From a virus: a stretch of 64,000 bases of DNA. This document shows, in pieces, positions 49,301 to 57,225 of this stretch. The stretch spans positions 1-64,000 of the IMG/VR virus record IMGVR_UViG_3300037493_003061. One strand, 5' to 3'. The notes beneath the pieces were generated by a model, which saw nothing but the letters and a program-made list of their open reading frames with translations, was not told the DNA's origin and made no database searches. Position numbers and translations under genes: made by a program. The stretch's first letter is position 1, and each line of letters opens with the position of its first letter.

Positions 49301-51100
49301 CTTAATATCATATGGTGGAAACCACATAACACGTCCACCATTAGAACCTCTTTCACATACCGGTAAATCACTTACTCGGAATCCTTCACGACCAGAATTT
49401 CTCCAAGCTAAATTCTCAATTGAGAACATATATTTTTTAGCATAACCACCGTCATCATTCCATCCTGACCCTTTAACAATATTTGTTGACCCAGGATTTT
49501 TTAATGGTGCAATATTAAGGTTATAAGTATTATCTAATACTGAATTATTAAATCGTCGTCCTGATGTTGTAATACCATCAGTTTTTTGTAAATCGGCGTA
49601 AGTATAATATGGTATATCTTTAGCAAATACCCTACAATATTCAATACCAGCTTGAGCACCCGTTGTGTTATCACTATATGATACAACTTGAGACCCTTTA
49701 GTCATTTCTTTATACCCATCATTAAACACTTTGGACACTTGATTAATAGCATTACCAACATGTTTTAATCTATTAGGACCAGTAACGTTATCTGCAGAAT
49801 TAACTAACTTTTGAGTATTATCAAGTATTGAATTAGGTTTTAATTTTAAATTAGTTGATTCTGAACTTTGATATTTAGAACTAATAATATTAAATTGACC
49901 ATCTTTACTACCTGTTCCACCACCAACTGTTGGTTTAAAACCAGCATTACCTTTATACTTAGGTGATGTCCAAACAAAATCACCATCAATACTTTTACCG
50001 TTCCCACCTAAACCAAATTTTAAAGAACCAATATTACCTTCGTATAATTTAGAAATTTCATCAGGACCATAAACAGGTGCTAACACTTGTTGACCCATAG
50101 AGTTAACAGGTATTTGATTTGCCGGTGAAACTATTTGTGAGGGGTCAGAATTTGGACTACCAATATAAAAACTACTAACAACAGTTCCATTTGGGTTTAT
50201 ATCATTTTTAACACCATTAACTAATCCTGTAACCCCACCAATTTCCGAGTCATAATTAGGTTTATATCTATTATAATATAAATTCGCAAATAATGCGGAT
50301 TTTTGACCATTACCCGTGTTAGCTAAAAATATTTGTGATGGATTTCGTTTTAGATTTAAAATTGGCCCAAGTAATCCTCCTGTTAATTGATTTACAGTAC
50401 TTAATGCTCCCGCAGTTTGTGATGTTGGTAAACCATTATTTACGTTTTCATCAAAATAATCACCAGGAATAAACGATACTGGCCAATAAGAACCTGAAAT
50501 TCTTGTTGCAAAATCAACCGCTGCAAGAATAGGACTCTCAGGAATAGTAATACTCCAATTTCTATAAATTAGAGGTTCTTGTCCAGTTGCAATCAATGTT
50601 GCTTGGAATGGGTCTTGTAATGAGTTTAAATTAACAACACCAACTGTATTTTGATAAATTTGAAAATTTATTCTTTCTTCAAATGCTTTCTTTAAAAAAG
50701 TTGCGCCTAATTTAGCAATATACGAGTCCTGAGATAATGAACCATCAGAACCTGTAGGATTATTATTTAATAGTATTGAATATGGTGTGTATTTTGACGG
50801 TAAAAAACTTTCTAAATATGGTCCTTGATTTGGCGCATTATTTAATACCTGTAAATCATACATATTTAATTTGTACCCCCCATTAGGTCCAAAACCATTA
50901 ATCACATAATAATTTGTTGGTGATAAAATATTAAGATTATTAGGTGAATCAATCACACTAAAATTACTTAAACCTGTTTCATAATTAATTACCCCACTAG
51001 GTGGACTATAAGTACCCGTTACACTATATGGACTTAAATTCTTAACAATTAAGGCATTTCTAAATTTTGTTGTAGACGCAAATGATAATGGACTTGGCAT
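46310..51100 (-). CDS. Giant tail-tube-initiator/baseplate protein with OmpA-like domain
   Basis: 1596 residues, directly after the tape measure. Residues about 580-655 (RVMWFPPYDIKFSDSS, FIGRPEPIYTYKQTSRSGQL, IIVDHPSI) match a motif family of gp48-like tube-initiator/baseplate proteins. Residues about 790-905 resemble an OmpA C-terminal peptidoglycan-binding domain: SASAVASVDYNKSLSERRI, then NSVKEFF. A Pro/Glu-rich linker follows near 970-1000, and a second beta domain near 1070-1160. The C-terminal 400 residues are helical. The fusion is unusual and suggests a baseplate part that grips the cell wall. Function beyond tail assembly is inference. Confidence 0.65.
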   Translation of the reverse strand: MPSPLSFASTTKFRNALIVKNLSPYSVTGTYSPPSGVINYETGLSNFSVIDSPNNLNILSPTNYYVINGFGPNGGYKLNMYDLQVLNNAPNQGPYLESFLPSKYTPYSILLNNNPTGSDGSLSQDSYIAKLGATFLKKAFEERINFQIYQNTVGVVNLNSLQDPFQATLIATGQEPLIYRNWSITIPESPILAAVDFATRISGSYWPVSFIPGDYFDENVNNGLPTSQTAGALSTVNQLTGGLLGPILNLKRNPSQIFLANTGNGQKSALFANLYYNRYKPNYDSEIGGVTGLVNGVKNDINPNGTVVSSFYIGSPNSDPSQIVSPANQIPVNSMGQQVLAPVYGPDEISKLYEGNIGSLKFGLGGNGKSIDGDFVWTSPKYKGNAGFKPTVGGGTGSKDGQFNIISSKYQSSESTNLKLKPNSILDNTQKLVNSADNVTGPNRLKHVGNAINQVSKVFNDGYKEMTKGSQVVSYSDNTTGAQAGIEYCRVFAKDIPYYTYADLQKTDGITTSGRRFNNSVLDNTYNLNIAPLKNPGSTNIVKGSGWNDDGGYAKKYMFSIENLAWRNSGREGFRVSDLPVCERGSNGGRVMWFPPYDIKFSDSSQADWNPTNFIGRPEPIYTYKQTSRSGQLSWKIIVDHPSILNTIVNYQLKDASSDRANSILESFFAGCAKFDLYTLAAKYPKIPVNELQQIQDTLNNPRLTPEELSVLKQSIPAENTSTGGSTASTGDPQKTVTTSDTSAKDFENKYKDFSFYFENDIPKTSGTDYKSTYDAYTSDSNIKKYFDKSSVTFAVGNINRNTDSFFNLIKSNYETITKTDGFIVEAYNLLKSKKLKSITVTMIGSASAVASVDYNKSLSERRINSVKEFFKNTKIGDANLGEFMVAGKEQFKVVSATAKGEIETVIAPKGGGGSGESIDCHVDISGSNGVSNGVSQTFALSAMACRRVNIQNITATPMPPPEPPKVEEKPTTIDIDVKPIEPQPTVSVSEKLKKGLSKKVLRVLLSECDYFEMIKENDPMIYSSLKEKIKYFNPAFHSMTPEGLNSRITFLNQCVRPGDTIPVIGPDGKPVYNDATNTSFGSAPVLVLRIGDFYNTKIIPNSLSFSYDPILFDMNPEGIGVQPMIVEVSLGFNIIGGMGLKGPVDQLQNALSFNYYANTEIYDERATWTEDTEALDKKVFDEIVANSDNSKNETVNNQQPNKGGNTIGEIKTENPVEGGQTGEIIYGKVMDTLIDVSKNYYTNIPNQMEKVILQYNYGTLQLMNNIGTRDYTDGTIGGKMNTNIIYGKPDVNELTKTLFEKVIVSIKTGELNPIIAYIIKNVDKSDGTVGMKILRQNMEQYVNNMISDYNSGLSTIISDMTSQQNDLIGLIRQLNLLSTKTDGKIVDGLTPKVYNITGSVKAGDVASTSNASDTFTEFEKDYGKLPDGLKSFNKLLNDEKLIVEYKKDDAKPFEPLNSKIEDVLFFMVMARVLSDSNKLQGFKDFVISGPLTNDANKKIRKFFNKKCDDLSDDYRKELKDEEKLITNFKKNKKYTKYTTDITELMYPKGKTRRMNYTTVKNTATQATQEQTLKNIYGTTNYGQITLTIFDGKIKL

Positions 51101-51113
51101 TTATATTATTTTA

Positions 51114-51123
51114 TTATAAATAG
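51114..51123 (-). promoter_or_regulatory. TATTTATAA leader motif
   Basis: The minus strand reads CTATTTATAA 13 bases before the 1596-residue gene, within the 38-base gap after the tape measure gene. Confidence 0.3.
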
Positions 51124-51138
51124 ATTATTGGGTAGTTT

Positions 51139-53004
51139 TTAAACTAGTAATCCGTTGTTAGTTACCGTTTCTTTTAATTTTTTGTTTAAGGCTTGTAATG
51201 TTTCGGTTTTATTTAAAATTTCCATTACTTTAGTTTCTGACATATTACCTGAATCAATCTTAATTGTTAATGTAATATCGTGTGTATTTTTATTTTCACT
51301 AACCGTACCATTTGTTTGAGTATTCATAGGTTGATTCAACATATTTAATTTCTCCAAAAATTCGGGACCTTTCGTCATTGAAATGAAAGAATCTTCAGGT
51401 AAAAATTGTATTTCTTGCCCAGGTATTTTAAGAGTGTCTTGACCTATTTTGTGTGTTGTTTCAGTTTCCCCTTCCTTACCATCAGTTTTACCATTAGAAA
51501 AATCAAAAAATCCTGATAATTCTGTTTTTGCTTTTTCTAACGTACCAACAAAAGATGTATCAATATATTTACCTAAGTCTGTAAATGTTTCACTTAATTT
51601 TCCCATATTAACATTACCCGACTCAAAGGAATCTAATAAACCTTTAGTAGTAATATCAATTTGTTCTCTAAGTTGAGTTGTTGTCGTTCCGGCCTTTTTA
51701 TCGTCAAATATATTTGACAATTTTTGTGACCCTTCTTTAGTTTTTTTCAGAACCTTACTTGCGGCTTTTGAACCGGCTAACGCATATCCAGGTTTTTCAG
51801 AGATAGTTTTTAAACTAGCTGCCATTGTTTGTAATACACTTAATTGGTCTTCTGCTAATTTTGTAATGTCTTTAGGTTTTTGAGATTCAAAAAATGCCGT
51901 TTTCTGTTCGTCATTCATCGCACTCATTTCCATCATCGCCTCTTCCATACTCATCGTCTTACTACCTTCATCAGTTTTCATGGTAATTTTATATTCACCA
52001 TCTTTACCCATTTCAGACATATTAGCTATCATTGTCTTTTCCTCTTCGGTAAAGTTTCCAGTGAATCTAATTTTTGACATTTTATCATTAAGTTCAGCAC
52101 TACTTAACGCCATTTTAGCCAATGTACCTTGAGTCATACCCATAGCCTTTTCAACCTCCTCCATTTGTCGTTTAGCACCAGGTAGAATTTCAAATTGACC
52201 CTTTTCATTTAATGTTGCAAATTGTTTTGACATTTCAACAATTTGATTTTGTAATTCAGCTGGGTCATTTTGAGCTAAATCCATTAAACGAAGTGGGTCT
52301 AATAAATCAGATTGCGCAATACCTAATCTTTGTAATGATGCCGCCATTTCAATTGCTGATTCAGGATTGAATGCCTTATCCATAGTATTTCCAATATCTC
52401 TAATGCTAACCCTCATATTAATAGCTTGTGCCGCCATTTTAGCAAGACCGTCAACACCCCCTTGGAATGTATACTTATTCATAAGGTCAAGATTTGATGC
52501 AACTTCAGCACCAACTTTTTGAGCACTAACACCAATTTCTCTGGCCCTATCCATAATTTTTTGGATTTCACCACTAGATTGATATAAAGATATACCAACA
52601 TCTTTTAAATCGGTAATTAATGAATCGGCCATTGGCCCCATCACTTCTTGGGCTGCAAATAAATCCTTATAAGCTTCACTAGATACTACTAAATTACGTC
52701 CAAAAGAATCGGAAACTTGGTTCTGTATTTTAAGGATAGCGTCAAATCCGCCACCTAATTTAGTAACTTCAACAACCGCATCAGACATACTGATTTTTAA
52801 GTTATCTATTTGGTCTCTACCTTGACCAAATTTTTTGATAACACCAGTTGTTTTTTCATCAACATCTTCAATAATTTTACTAATTTGTCTATAATCAATT
52901 GCGTCAGTAAATGCTTTACCTAAACTTTCACCAATATTACTTAAACCATCAGATATATTTTTTGTAGTTTTACCAATACCATCAGCACCCTCTGTTCCTG
53001 CCAT
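51139..53004 (-). CDS. Tape measure protein (tail length regulator)
   Basis: 621 residues, near the length of T4 gp29 (590). Mostly alpha-helical, with heptad-like stretches (IDNLKISMSDAVVEVTKLGG, MDRAREIGVSAQKVGAEVAS), Met/Ala-rich helices and no enzymatic motif. It lies between the chaperone pair and the tube-initiator-like gene, the conserved position of tape measures. At about 1.5 angstrom per residue the length would give a tail of roughly 90 nm, an estimate only. A terminator lies upstream, so it may be made from its own transcript or by readthrough. Confidence 0.8.
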   Translation of the reverse strand: MAGTEGADGIGKTTKNISDGLSNIGESLGKAFTDAIDYRQISKIIEDVDEKTTGVIKKFGQGRDQIDNLKISMSDAVVEVTKLGGGFDAILKIQNQVSDSFGRNLVVSSEAYKDLFAAQEVMGPMADSLITDLKDVGISLYQSSGEIQKIMDRAREIGVSAQKVGAEVASNLDLMNKYTFQGGVDGLAKMAAQAINMRVSIRDIGNTMDKAFNPESAIEMAASLQRLGIAQSDLLDPLRLMDLAQNDPAELQNQIVEMSKQFATLNEKGQFEILPGAKRQMEEVEKAMGMTQGTLAKMALSSAELNDKMSKIRFTGNFTEEEKTMIANMSEMGKDGEYKITMKTDEGSKTMSMEEAMMEMSAMNDEQKTAFFESQKPKDITKLAEDQLSVLQTMAASLKTISEKPGYALAGSKAASKVLKKTKEGSQKLSNIFDDKKAGTTTTQLREQIDITTKGLLDSFESGNVNMGKLSETFTDLGKYIDTSFVGTLEKAKTELSGFFDFSNGKTDGKEGETETTHKIGQDTLKIPGQEIQFLPEDSFISMTKGPEFLEKLNMLNQPMNTQTNGTVSENKNTHDITLTIKIDSGNMSETKVMEILNKTETLQALNKKLKETVTNNGLLV

Positions 53005-53030
53005 AATTTATCAATATTATATAATAATAA

Positions 53031-53067
53031 ATACCCCAAAGAATATTTTACTAATCCTTTGGGGTAT
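53031..53067 (-). terminator. Terminator after chaperone pair, before tape measure
   Basis: A perfect 11-bp stem (ATACCCCAAAG, 15-base loop, CTTTGGGGTAT) followed by TTATTATT on the minus strand. The stop codon of the 61-codon frame lies inside the loop, which supports that frame as a real gene end. Confidence 0.75.
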
Positions 53068-53236
53068 TATCTTCAATGATTTTATTAATCAGATATTTTC
53101 TTATATAGGTCGGGATATTTAGATAATCGGGATACGACATTCTTAAAAATCTCGCCAAAATATAAAATTCATCTATTAAATATTTCACATAATTAGAAGA
53201 AAGGGCGAAAAAACTCAGCCCCAAAGGAAACATCAA
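53051..53236 (-). CDS. Second chaperone frame, possibly made by frameshift
   Basis: 61 codons if started at TTG/ATG, overlapping the end of the 252-residue gene by 44 bases in the +1 frame. The product after the overlap (YVKYLIDEFYILARFLRMSY, then NIPTYIRKYLINKII) is helical and aromatic. A small frame overlapping the gene before the tape measure is the hallmark of tail assembly chaperone pairs (lambda G/GT type). There is no good ribosome site at its own start: AGGAG is 15 bases before the ATG. Expression as a C-terminal extension of the upstream protein is therefore an alternative. Its stop lies inside a terminator. Confidence 0.55.
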   Translation of the reverse strand: MMFPLGLSFFALSSNYVKYLIDEFYILARFLRMSYPDYLNIPTYIRKYLINKIIEDNTPKD

Positions 53237-53951
53237 ATGTTACCAATTCTCCTGACGGGGCGATTACGTTTCTCTTTAAATCCAAAGACGGTTGATTGTC
53301 ACTAATAAATTTTCTTATATATTTTGAATCCATAATTGGTAATGAATCAACAAATTTTGATATATATCCTCTATCAGTATTACCATCAACAGACACTATT
53401 ATCTTATTTAATCTCCAAGTTATTTTTGGTGCTACCATTCCAGCTGGATATTCTTCAGATTGTCTATCCAATTCAACTATTTCACTAAATGTTAAAGGTT
53501 TTAATTGAACCGTTAACTCACTTTTAGGTAATTTAGTTGTAAACAGACCATTTTCATCTGGTTTATGTTCACTTTGTTTAATATTTAAAGATTCCAAATA
53601 TTCAGTATGTGAAAAATACTTGTTGGTAGCAGGGTCTAATAATTGAACACCATATTCAGGACCAAATGACGTATTTCTCAAAAATATTAAAATTGCTTCA
53701 ACATCACCTTCTAATAATTCGTCAGGTCTTAAATCAGGTTCATAAATTTTATTTCTTAATAAACCAATAACAATATTTTCTTTAGAACTTCTATTAGAGT
53801 TCAATAAATAATTTTCATCATTCGCTGTTAAATAACCTACTTTAACCGATTTCTTTTTAGATTTATAATAAATCCCACCACTAGGTAATATTACAACATC
53901 GTGAGGTAAATTAAAATTTTCTTGACCAGCTTGCATTAAACTTTGTTCCAT
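53193..53951 (-). CDS. T4 gp26-like baseplate/tail chaperone protein
   Basis: 252 residues. The opening HDVVILPSGGIYYKSKKKSV and the helical EGDVEAILIFLRNTSFGPEY region fit the T4 base-plate protein family that includes gp26. Family members act in hub and tail assembly and occupy the slot before the tape measure, where other tailed phages keep their tail chaperone G. It lies between the tube gene (with its terminator) and the tape measure. Its last 14 codons overlap another frame and contain two slippery runs, so a longer 299-residue product is possible. Confidence 0.65.
   Translation of the reverse strand: MEQSLMQAGQENFNLPHDVVILPSGGIYYKSKKKSVKVGYLTANDENYLLNSNRSSKENIVIGLLRNKIYEPDLRPDELLEGDVEAILIFLRNTSFGPEYGVQLLDPATNKYFSHTEYLESLNIKQSEHKPDENGLFTTKLPKSELTVQLKPLTFSEIVELDRQSEEYPAGMVAPKITWRLNKIIVSVDGNTDRGYISKFVDSLPIMDSKYIRKFISDNQPSLDLKRNVIAPSGELVTFDVSFGAEFFRPFF
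53207..53222 (-). promoter_or_regulatory. Candidate programmed frameshift site
   Basis: Within the overlap the minus strand carries GGGG (53222-53219, codons GGG GCT) and then TTT TTT C (53213-53207). A +1 slip of Phe-tRNA from TTT to TTC, or of Gly-tRNA on GGGG, moves into the 61-codon frame. A -2 slip, as in phage Mu, would give the same frame. Confidence 0.4.
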
Positions 53952-54000
53952 ATTGTTTACTTTTATTCTAAATATAATTGGTATCAGTTTTTAATAAACA

Positions 54001-54033
54001 CAAAAAATCCACGCAAACCAAATTACGTGGATT
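54001..54033 (-). terminator. Terminator after tail tube gene
   Basis: An 8-bp perfect stem (AATCCACG, 12-base loop, CGTGGATT) followed by TTTTTG on the minus strand, about 20 bases after the tube stop. It allows a short, abundant tube transcript. Confidence 0.8.
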
Positions 54034-54053
54034 AATATTATTTGAAAATGATA

Positions 54054-54542
54054 TTAGTAAATCAATACACATCTATCAGGACGTAGAGTTGCATTAATCT
54101 CAGCAACACCATCCGTACTATATCCTAAAGAACCAAAGTCAATATCGGATAACCAAGCACCTTGAAGTAACCATTTTTCAATAACTACACCTGTTGGGTC
54201 CAACATTTCTAAGTAAACATCTTTTTTATAACCTGCGGCATATCCCATACGTCCAGTAACTGATTCAGCACATAAACGAACCCATTCCATTAAAGCTTGT
54301 GATGCTGAAGGACCGATAGGGTCACGGAATTTAACACTGATAGTTCCCCATTCAAATCTACCCGCAACATATGTTGAAGTATTTAAGAAGTCAATTTTAG
54401 TTGTACCGATAGTTAATTTAGGTCTAGAAGTTGATTCAACGAACCATTCATTTATCCCTAGTGAAGAATCAAACCTTAATATAAACCTATTTTGTCTTTT
54501 CGGTTCATAAGGTAGCGGCATTTTCATTAGTAAATCAGCCAT
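54054..54542 (-). CDS. Tail tube protein, T4 gp19-like
   Basis: 162 residues, identical in size class to T4 gp19 (163). It has the tube-fold pattern: KRQNRFILRFDSSLGINEWF, then SRPKLTIGTTKIDFLNTSTY, a WGTISVKFRDPIGPSASQAL loop-helix, and the closing VAEINATLRPDRCVLIY strand pair. The protein stacks as hexamers to form the DNA conduit. It is separated from the sheath gene by a homing endonuclease and a HAD-like gene. A 164-base A+T-rich leader and a dedicated terminator indicate independent strong expression. Confidence 0.93.
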   Translation of the reverse strand: MADLLMKMPLPYEPKRQNRFILRFDSSLGINEWFVESTSRPKLTIGTTKIDFLNTSTYVAGRFEWGTISVKFRDPIGPSASQALMEWVRLCAESVTGRMGYAAGYKKDVYLEMLDPTGVVIEKWLLQGAWLSDIDFGSLGYSTDGVAEINATLRPDRCVLIY

Positions 54543-54575
54543 ATTTATTTATTTTAATTTTTGTTTATTTTTTTA

Positions 54576-54586
54576 TTATAAATATC
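54576..54586 (-). promoter_or_regulatory. GATATTTATAA leader motif before tail tube gene
   Basis: The minus strand reads GATATTTATAA about 33 bases before the tube ATG, followed by an A-rich run without a Shine-Dalgarno sequence. The rest of the 164-base gap (54543-54706) shows no gene, only A+T-rich sequence. Confidence 0.35.
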
Positions 54587-54706
54587 ACTTGAAATAATTT
54601 TTCTATTTACTTCCAGAATTTAAAAAATTACTATTCTAGTATAAAAATTAGTTCTAGTTTATTATTTTAATATTATTTTATTTATTATCTTTATTTAATA
54701 AATATA

Positions 54707-55531
54707 TTAATAAGGCTTTTTAGTTCCTCCATGCGTTGAAATTGTTTTAATTATATTTTCTGGGTCATCACCAAAATGTGATTTCACTTTTTCTAAATTT
54801 CTTAAATCATCATCCGAGAACCCTATTTGAGGAACAAAATTATTACTTATTTCATTTTTTAAGTAGGCTTTCTTTTTTAAGAATTTTGACATTTCTTTAA
54901 TATAATTAACAAATTCAGTTAATGCATCAATTTTACCTTGTTCCGGATTAGTTGCAGAACCATTACCATAAGTGACTGGATAAAACTTACATAAATCAAG
55001 ATACTCCTCAATCATTTCTTTTTTAGACATATTACCATAACCAGCTAAATCACGATATTTTTCTAAATTTTTAACTAATTCATTTGAATTAATACCATTA
55101 TGATTACTAGCAATAAAATTATAAACGGCTCCTTTAATAACTGACGGTGTATGACCTCTAGCGGTCACAATAGAAAATATTGACCCATTATTAATTGCTT
55201 CCACAAAATCAGGCCATGCTGGTCCTAACTTCGCTAGCATAGAATCAATTATAAATTGTTTATCACCTTCTGTAGTGAAATATCTGAAAGGATTTGACGC
55301 AAAACCAACTATAGTATGTCCATCATACTCAAATGGTTCTTTACTGTCTAAATTACCTCTATATTTGGCAAAATCTTCAGTACCCATCGGTACTTCATTA
55401 TCGTTATCATCCTTTAAAATAATTTTGGTTGGCATTTCTAAAATATTATCATCCCAATCAAATGCGTAGTATTTCATGTCAGGTGTTCCTGTTTCATCAA
55501 AACCTTCTTTTAAAATTTTAACCTTTCTCAT
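54707..55531 (-). CDS. HAD-superfamily-like phosphatase/hydrolase
   Basis: 274 residues from the ATG at 55531. A longer in-frame start at 55600 would run through the terminator of the preceding gene and is rejected. HAD motifs: FDWDDNILEMP (motif I, the two catalytic Asp at residues 25 and 27), SIVTARGHTP (motif II), and a late FSDDDLRN acidic pair (motif IV). The family hydrolyses phosphate esters; the substrate here is unknown. C-terminal helices are charged. It lies between the homing endonuclease and the tube gene, so it may have entered with that element or serve DNA-end or nucleotide processing; both are guesses. Confidence 0.65.
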   Translation of the reverse strand: MRKVKILKEGFDETGTPDMKYYAFDWDDNILEMPTKIILKDDNDNEVPMGTEDFAKYRGNLDSKEPFEYDGHTIVGFASNPFRYFTTEGDKQFIIDSMLAKLGPAWPDFVEAINNGSIFSIVTARGHTPSVIKGAVYNFIASNHNGINSNELVKNLEKYRDLAGYGNMSKKEMIEEYLDLCKFYPVTYGNGSATNPEQGKIDALTEFVNYIKEMSKFLKKKAYLKNEISNNFVPQIGFSDDDLRNLEKVKSHFGDDPENIIKTISTHGGTKKPY

Positions 55532-55554
55532 ACTTTTAAATATATCGTAAATAA

Positions 55555-55582
55555 AAAAACCCTCTTTAATCAGAGGGTTTTT
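55555..55582 (-). terminator. Terminator after homing endonuclease
   Basis: A perfect 11-bp stem (AAAAACCCTCT, 6-base loop, AGAGGGTTTTT) with extra U on the minus strand, directly after the endonuclease stop. It resembles the terminator at 57173-57200. Confidence 0.9.
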
Positions 55583-55583
55583 A

Positions 55584-57104
55584 TCAATAATTAATTTCAA
55601 ATTTTAGTGAACCACAATCCCAAATTCTATCATAACCTTTCTCAATCATAATAGACCATTCAGTTTTTTCATTGGAAAATCCTTCTTTAACTAATAAATC
55701 TTTTCTAAAATTAAATCTATGATATCTATGTAAATAACAATTATTTTTAATATACCAATAATTTGGTGGTGTTTGATGTACATAAGTAAAACCATTTTTA
55801 TAATACACGGTATTTTCGGGATTTAGACCTGACCAACGAATATCAGCATAAGTTTCTATTTTTTTAGGGTTAAATGTTTTAACAAAAAATTTCAATAATT
55901 TAGAAAAACCACCAACAACGGTTATATTTTTTTTATTACAAAATCTAATTAATTCATATTCGTCAACTGTATTATTTTTGTTACCTAAAACTTTTCTTTT
56001 TTTACCAAAAGTCATTAATGACACTAATTCATTATTATAAAATAAACCAAATCTATGTTTATCTATACTGTTACCTTGTAAATGGTTTTCGTTTAAGAAT
56101 TGTGTTGAAACTTTTTTATTAACTTCATTAATTTGACATTTTCTACCAAATATTAAGTCATTAGTTTTTAACATACTTGATAACCTTGAAAAGACAATAT
56201 CAGTTTTTAGTATTATTTCATCCTCAAAAAATTGTAATAATTTAACATTTTTTTGATAAGATAATTTCATTTTGTCTAAATGATAATGTCTATCTTTTTC
56301 ACCGGCATTTTCTGAATGATAATAATTACCATTTATTTCAATACCTAAATTGAATTCTGGTAAGTATAAATCTATTTCTTTACCATCTAAAATTTTTCTA
56401 TCATTATCAATATGTTTAATATTATTTTTATTTAGATAATCTCTAACAATTTCTTCTAATTTAGAATTTTTAATGATGGGAAAACATTTTCGGCATATCG
56501 GTATTTTACCTGAGCCTAATATAGTACTTGAAAATATATTTTCACAAATATTACATTGAAAACTATAAGACATTGAGGTATTACCACTTTTATTAACCGA
56601 GTACTCATCAAGTAATGTTAAATTACCTTCACCTAATCGTGGTATTAAATGAGTTAAATGTTTTTCTTTAACAGTATTTTTTAATTTATTAACCATATTA
56701 TGGTCGTACATTGGATGTTCAACACCATATTTTTCAATAAAATTTTTTTTATAATTTAACTTAAATTCTTTTGTATCAAAAAAACTTTCAGCTCCGTATT
56801 TAACCTGTAAACTTTCTTTTGACTTTAATAATCTATTTTTTTTATTATCCTCTTTTTTAGACCATATTAAACGACATTCGTGAGAACACATGGTTTTATT
56901 ATGTTTTTTTCTTTCAATAAATTCTACACCACATTGTACACAATTTCGTTTTTCTCTAACTGATTCGTCTTTTGGTTTACCCAATAGATTATTTTTTTTA
57001 GCATAACCAAAATAACAACTTCTATTACAGAATTTTTTATCTCTGTGTTTATAATCAGTGGTAAATATATTATTACAATTTTGACATTTTAAATCTATTT
57101 TCAT
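55584..57104 (-). CDS. Free-standing homing endonuclease, Vsr-like core
   Basis: 506 residues from the ATG at 57104; a longer frame to 57164 would place the TATTTATA leader inside the gene. Two zinc-binding modules open the protein (CQNCNNIF with CNRSC; CVQCGVEF with CSHEC), and a third pair follows (CNICENIF, CRKC). The nuclease core near residues 245-310 reads EIDLYLPEFNLGIEINGNYY, then HSE and KDRHYHLDKMKL, then LLQFFEDE. This is the Vsr-like layout of a homing endonuclease family known from phages. The C-terminal half (NENHLQGNS, GLFYNNELVSLMTFGKKR) is a conserved companion domain, perhaps GNAT-like. It interrupts the sheath-tube gene order. Confidence 0.75.
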   Translation of the reverse strand: MKIDLKCQNCNNIFTTDYKHRDKKFCNRSCYFGYAKKNNLLGKPKDESVREKRNCVQCGVEFIERKKHNKTMCSHECRLIWSKKEDNKKNRLLKSKESLQVKYGAESFFDTKEFKLNYKKNFIEKYGVEHPMYDHNMVNKLKNTVKEKHLTHLIPRLGEGNLTLLDEYSVNKSGNTSMSYSFQCNICENIFSSTILGSGKIPICRKCFPIIKNSKLEEIVRDYLNKNNIKHIDNDRKILDGKEIDLYLPEFNLGIEINGNYYHSENAGEKDRHYHLDKMKLSYQKNVKLLQFFEDEIILKTDIVFSRLSSMLKTNDLIFGRKCQINEVNKKVSTQFLNENHLQGNSIDKHRFGLFYNNELVSLMTFGKKRKVLGNKNNTVDEYELIRFCNKKNITVVGGFSKLLKFFVKTFNPKKIETYADIRWSGLNPENTVYYKNGFTYVHQTPPNYWYIKNNCYLHRYHRFNFRKDLLVKEGFSNEKTEWSIMIEKGYDRIWDCGSLKFEINY

Positions 57105-57172
57105 TGGTAAAATATTAATGATAATTACGAGTACCTCTCTACATATAAATATACGAAAATACATAAAAAAAC

Positions 57173-57200
57173 AAAACCCCCTAAAAAATTAGAGGGTTTT
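57173..57200 (-). terminator. Terminator after tail sheath gene
   Basis: A 12-bp minus-strand stem (AAAACCCTCTAA, short T loop, TTAGGGGGTTTT) with one U-G pair, followed by GTTTTTT, 25 bases after the sheath stop. Confidence 0.85.
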
Positions 57201-57225
57201 TGTGTAAATAAATCAATTAAATATA

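Noticed and set aside
55532-55600. Upstream start for the HAD-like gene
   Set aside because: It would begin inside the endonuclease gene and run through a perfect terminator hairpin.
57105-57164. Upstream start for the Vsr-like homing endonuclease
   Set aside because: The extra 20 residues are hydrophobic leader-like noise covering a TATTTATA leader; the zinc module begins right after the ATG at 57104.
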